Shown here: piece after piece, positions 5,327 to 6,196 of the stretch
Layout: each line of letters begins with the position of its first letter
How positions within the stretch are numbered: position 1 is the first letter of the stretch
DNA from: Jatrophihabitans sp.
GTDB lineage: Bacteria > Actinomycetota > Actinomycetes > Mycobacteriales > Jatrophihabitantaceae
Length of the DNA stretch: 6,196 bases
Assembly: GCA_004299665.1 (NCBI GenBank)
Contig: SCQZ01000434.1
Span: 1-6,196 of the forward strand
Reading direction: 5' to 3'
Position numbers and translations under genes: made by a program
Notes under the pieces: model-generated
What the model was told of the DNA's origin: nothing
Seen by the model: the letters and a program-made list of their open reading frames with translations, nothing else
Databases searched by the model: none

Positions 5327-6196
5327 CGCTGGGCACCCCCTCCGCGTCGGCGGGCGGGTCGTCCGGCGGGACCGGCCCGGCGCCGGCCCGCCTGTCGGCG
5401 CGGGCCGCGCCGCCGTCGGGACCGGGCCGCGCGGAGCCGGAGTCCCGCCGGTACACCGATCCCTCCCGCCGGGCACGGAACCCGCCGTGGCCGAGGAACC
5501 AGATCAGCCCCAGCAGGAAGACCAGGATCGAGGTCCAGTCGTTCAGCCGCAGCCCCAGGATGTGGTTGGCGTGATCGATGCGCAGCGACTCGATCCAGGC
5601 GCGGCCGGCGGTGTAGCCCATCACGTAGAGGGCGAACACGTTGCCCCGGCCGAGGCGCAGGCGCCGGTCGAGGTAGAGCAGGGTCAGCCCCACCGCGACG
5701 TCCCACACCAGTTCGTAGAGGAACGTGGGATGGAACAGTCCCGGTACGACCGATGACCCGGAACAGGCCTGCCCGCCGTCGGCCGTCCCGACCGGCACGG
5801 CGCGGCCGGTGACGATGTCCATGCAGTGGACCTGCAGCCCCCAGGGCAGCGACGTCGGTCCCCCGTAGAGCTCGTTGTTGAAGTAGTTGCCGACCCGGCC
5901 GATCGCCTGCGCCAGGATGACGCCCGGCGCGGCGATGTCGGCGAAGGCGACCAATGAGATTCCCTTGCGCCGGCAGCCGATCCAGGCGCCGAAGGCGCCG
6001 AGCGCGATCGCACCCCAGATGCCCAGACCGCCGTCCCAGATCTTGAACGCGTTCCACGGGCTGGTGCCGGGCCTGCCCTCGAAGTACAGCTCCGGATCGC
6101 TGATGAGGTGGTACAACCGCCCGCCGATGATCCCGAACAGGATTGCCCATCCGGCGACGTCCCACAGCTCGTCCTCGCGCCCGGGGCGGGCGCGAG
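5307..6196 (-). CDS. lgt: Prolipoprotein diacylglyceryl transferase (start beyond right edge)
   Basis: Lgt moves diacylglycerol from phosphatidylglycerol onto the lipobox cysteine of preprolipoproteins, the first step of lipoprotein maturation, in the cytoplasmic membrane. The window holds 295 residues plus stop (TGA 5307-5309); the frame is open to the right edge, where REDELWDVAGWAILFGIIGG precedes RLYHLISD. Visible landmarks, counted from the first whole codon (6192-6194): IIGGRLYHLI at 22-31; IWDGGLGIWGAIALG at 52-66; the signature GRVGNYFNNELYGGPTSLPW at 99-118 (Arg100 matches essential E. coli Arg143); HPTFLYELVWD at 155-165; and YVMGYTAGRAWIESLRIDHA at 190-209, which holds the late Tyr and Arg of the active site. 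Several hydrophobic segments alternate with these. The E. coli His103 position is Trp60, as in other actinobacteria. Residues about 240-295 form a hydrophilic Arg/Gly/Ala/Pro tail, probably disordered and cytoplasmic, common in this phylum. An internal TTG at 6116 is not the start. Confidence 0.96.
   Translation of the reverse strand, partial: RARPGREDELWDVAGWAILFGIIGGRLYHLISDPELYFEGRPGTSPWNAFKIWDGGLGIWGAIALGAFGAWIGCRRKGISLVAFADIAAPGVILAQAIGRVGNYFNNELYGGPTSLPWGLQVHCMDIVTGRAVPVGTADGGQACSGSSVVPGLFHPTFLYELVWDVAVGLTLLYLDRRLRLGRGNVFALYVMGYTAGRAWIESLRIDHANHILGLRLNDWTSILVFLLGLIWFLGHGGFRARREGSVYRRDSGSARPGPDGGAARADRRAGAGPVPPDDPPADAEGVPSGERTDA

Noticed and set aside
5327..5476. N-terminal extension of the transporter to an ATG at 5476
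   Set aside because: It would lie wholly inside the coding part of lgt and give a Pro/Arg/Thr-rich segment unlike any transporter leader; GTG 5324-5326 fits better.
4088..5812. Very long open frame on the plus strand (574 codons), antisense to the flavoprotein, transporter and lgt
   Set aside because: Its protein is Arg/Gly/Ala/Pro-rich with no recognisable domain, while the minus strand encodes clear families across the same bases. High GC with G/C third positions creates such shadows.
1..6196. Mobile elements, CRISPR arrays, tRNAs, riboswitches or a novel defence system
   Set aside because: No transposase, direct or inverted terminal repeats, regularly spaced repeats, tRNA-like folds or defence domains are visible; coding sequence fills almost every base.

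Overview
This GC-rich window comes from an actinobacterium. The evidence is very high GC with G/C in most third codon positions, frequent GTG starts, an F420-type luciferase-like oxidoreductase, and an Lgt of the actinobacterial kind (GGLGIWG in place of the His-containing loop of E. coli). A Pseudonocardia-like organism is a reasonable guess, but the genus cannot be fixed from the sequence alone.

Seven genes fill the window, all on the minus strand, so transcription runs from right to left. In transcription order they are: lgt (start beyond the right edge; 5307-6196), a VIT1/CCC1-family iron/manganese transporter (4583-5326), a FAD-dependent D-amino-acid-dehydrogenase-like protein close to DauA (3392-4543), an APH-fold phosphotransferase (2344-3366), an ACAD10/11-type acyl-CoA dehydrogenase (1079-2335), an LLM-class probable F420-dependent oxidoreductase (111-1079), and the first 35 codons of a short-chain dehydrogenase (1-107, running off the left edge). 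Junctions are tight: 20-nt overlap, 39-nt gap, 25-nt gap, 8-nt gap, 1-nt overlap (TGATG), 3-nt gap. There is no gene-free stretch over 40 bases, and I see no terminator, tRNA, CRISPR array or insertion sequence. No promoter is evident, so the whole run may be one transcript or may have a promoter hidden inside an upstream gene.

The right side is housekeeping: lipoprotein maturation plus a metal transporter. The left side is a catabolic module. Its most informative part is the adjacent kinase-dehydrogenase pair. In animals the same two domains are fused in ACAD10/ACAD11, and in Pseudomonas putida they are LvaA and LvaC of the levulinate pathway, where a 4-hydroxyacyl-CoA is phosphorylated and the phosphate is then eliminated, moving the acid into beta-oxidation. 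The SDR at the left edge could play the LvaD role (ketone to 4-hydroxy group). The F420-type enzyme and the DauA-like flavoprotein have no place in the known pathway and may adapt it to a different substrate. The pathway assignment is inference; the family assignments are well supported by motifs.
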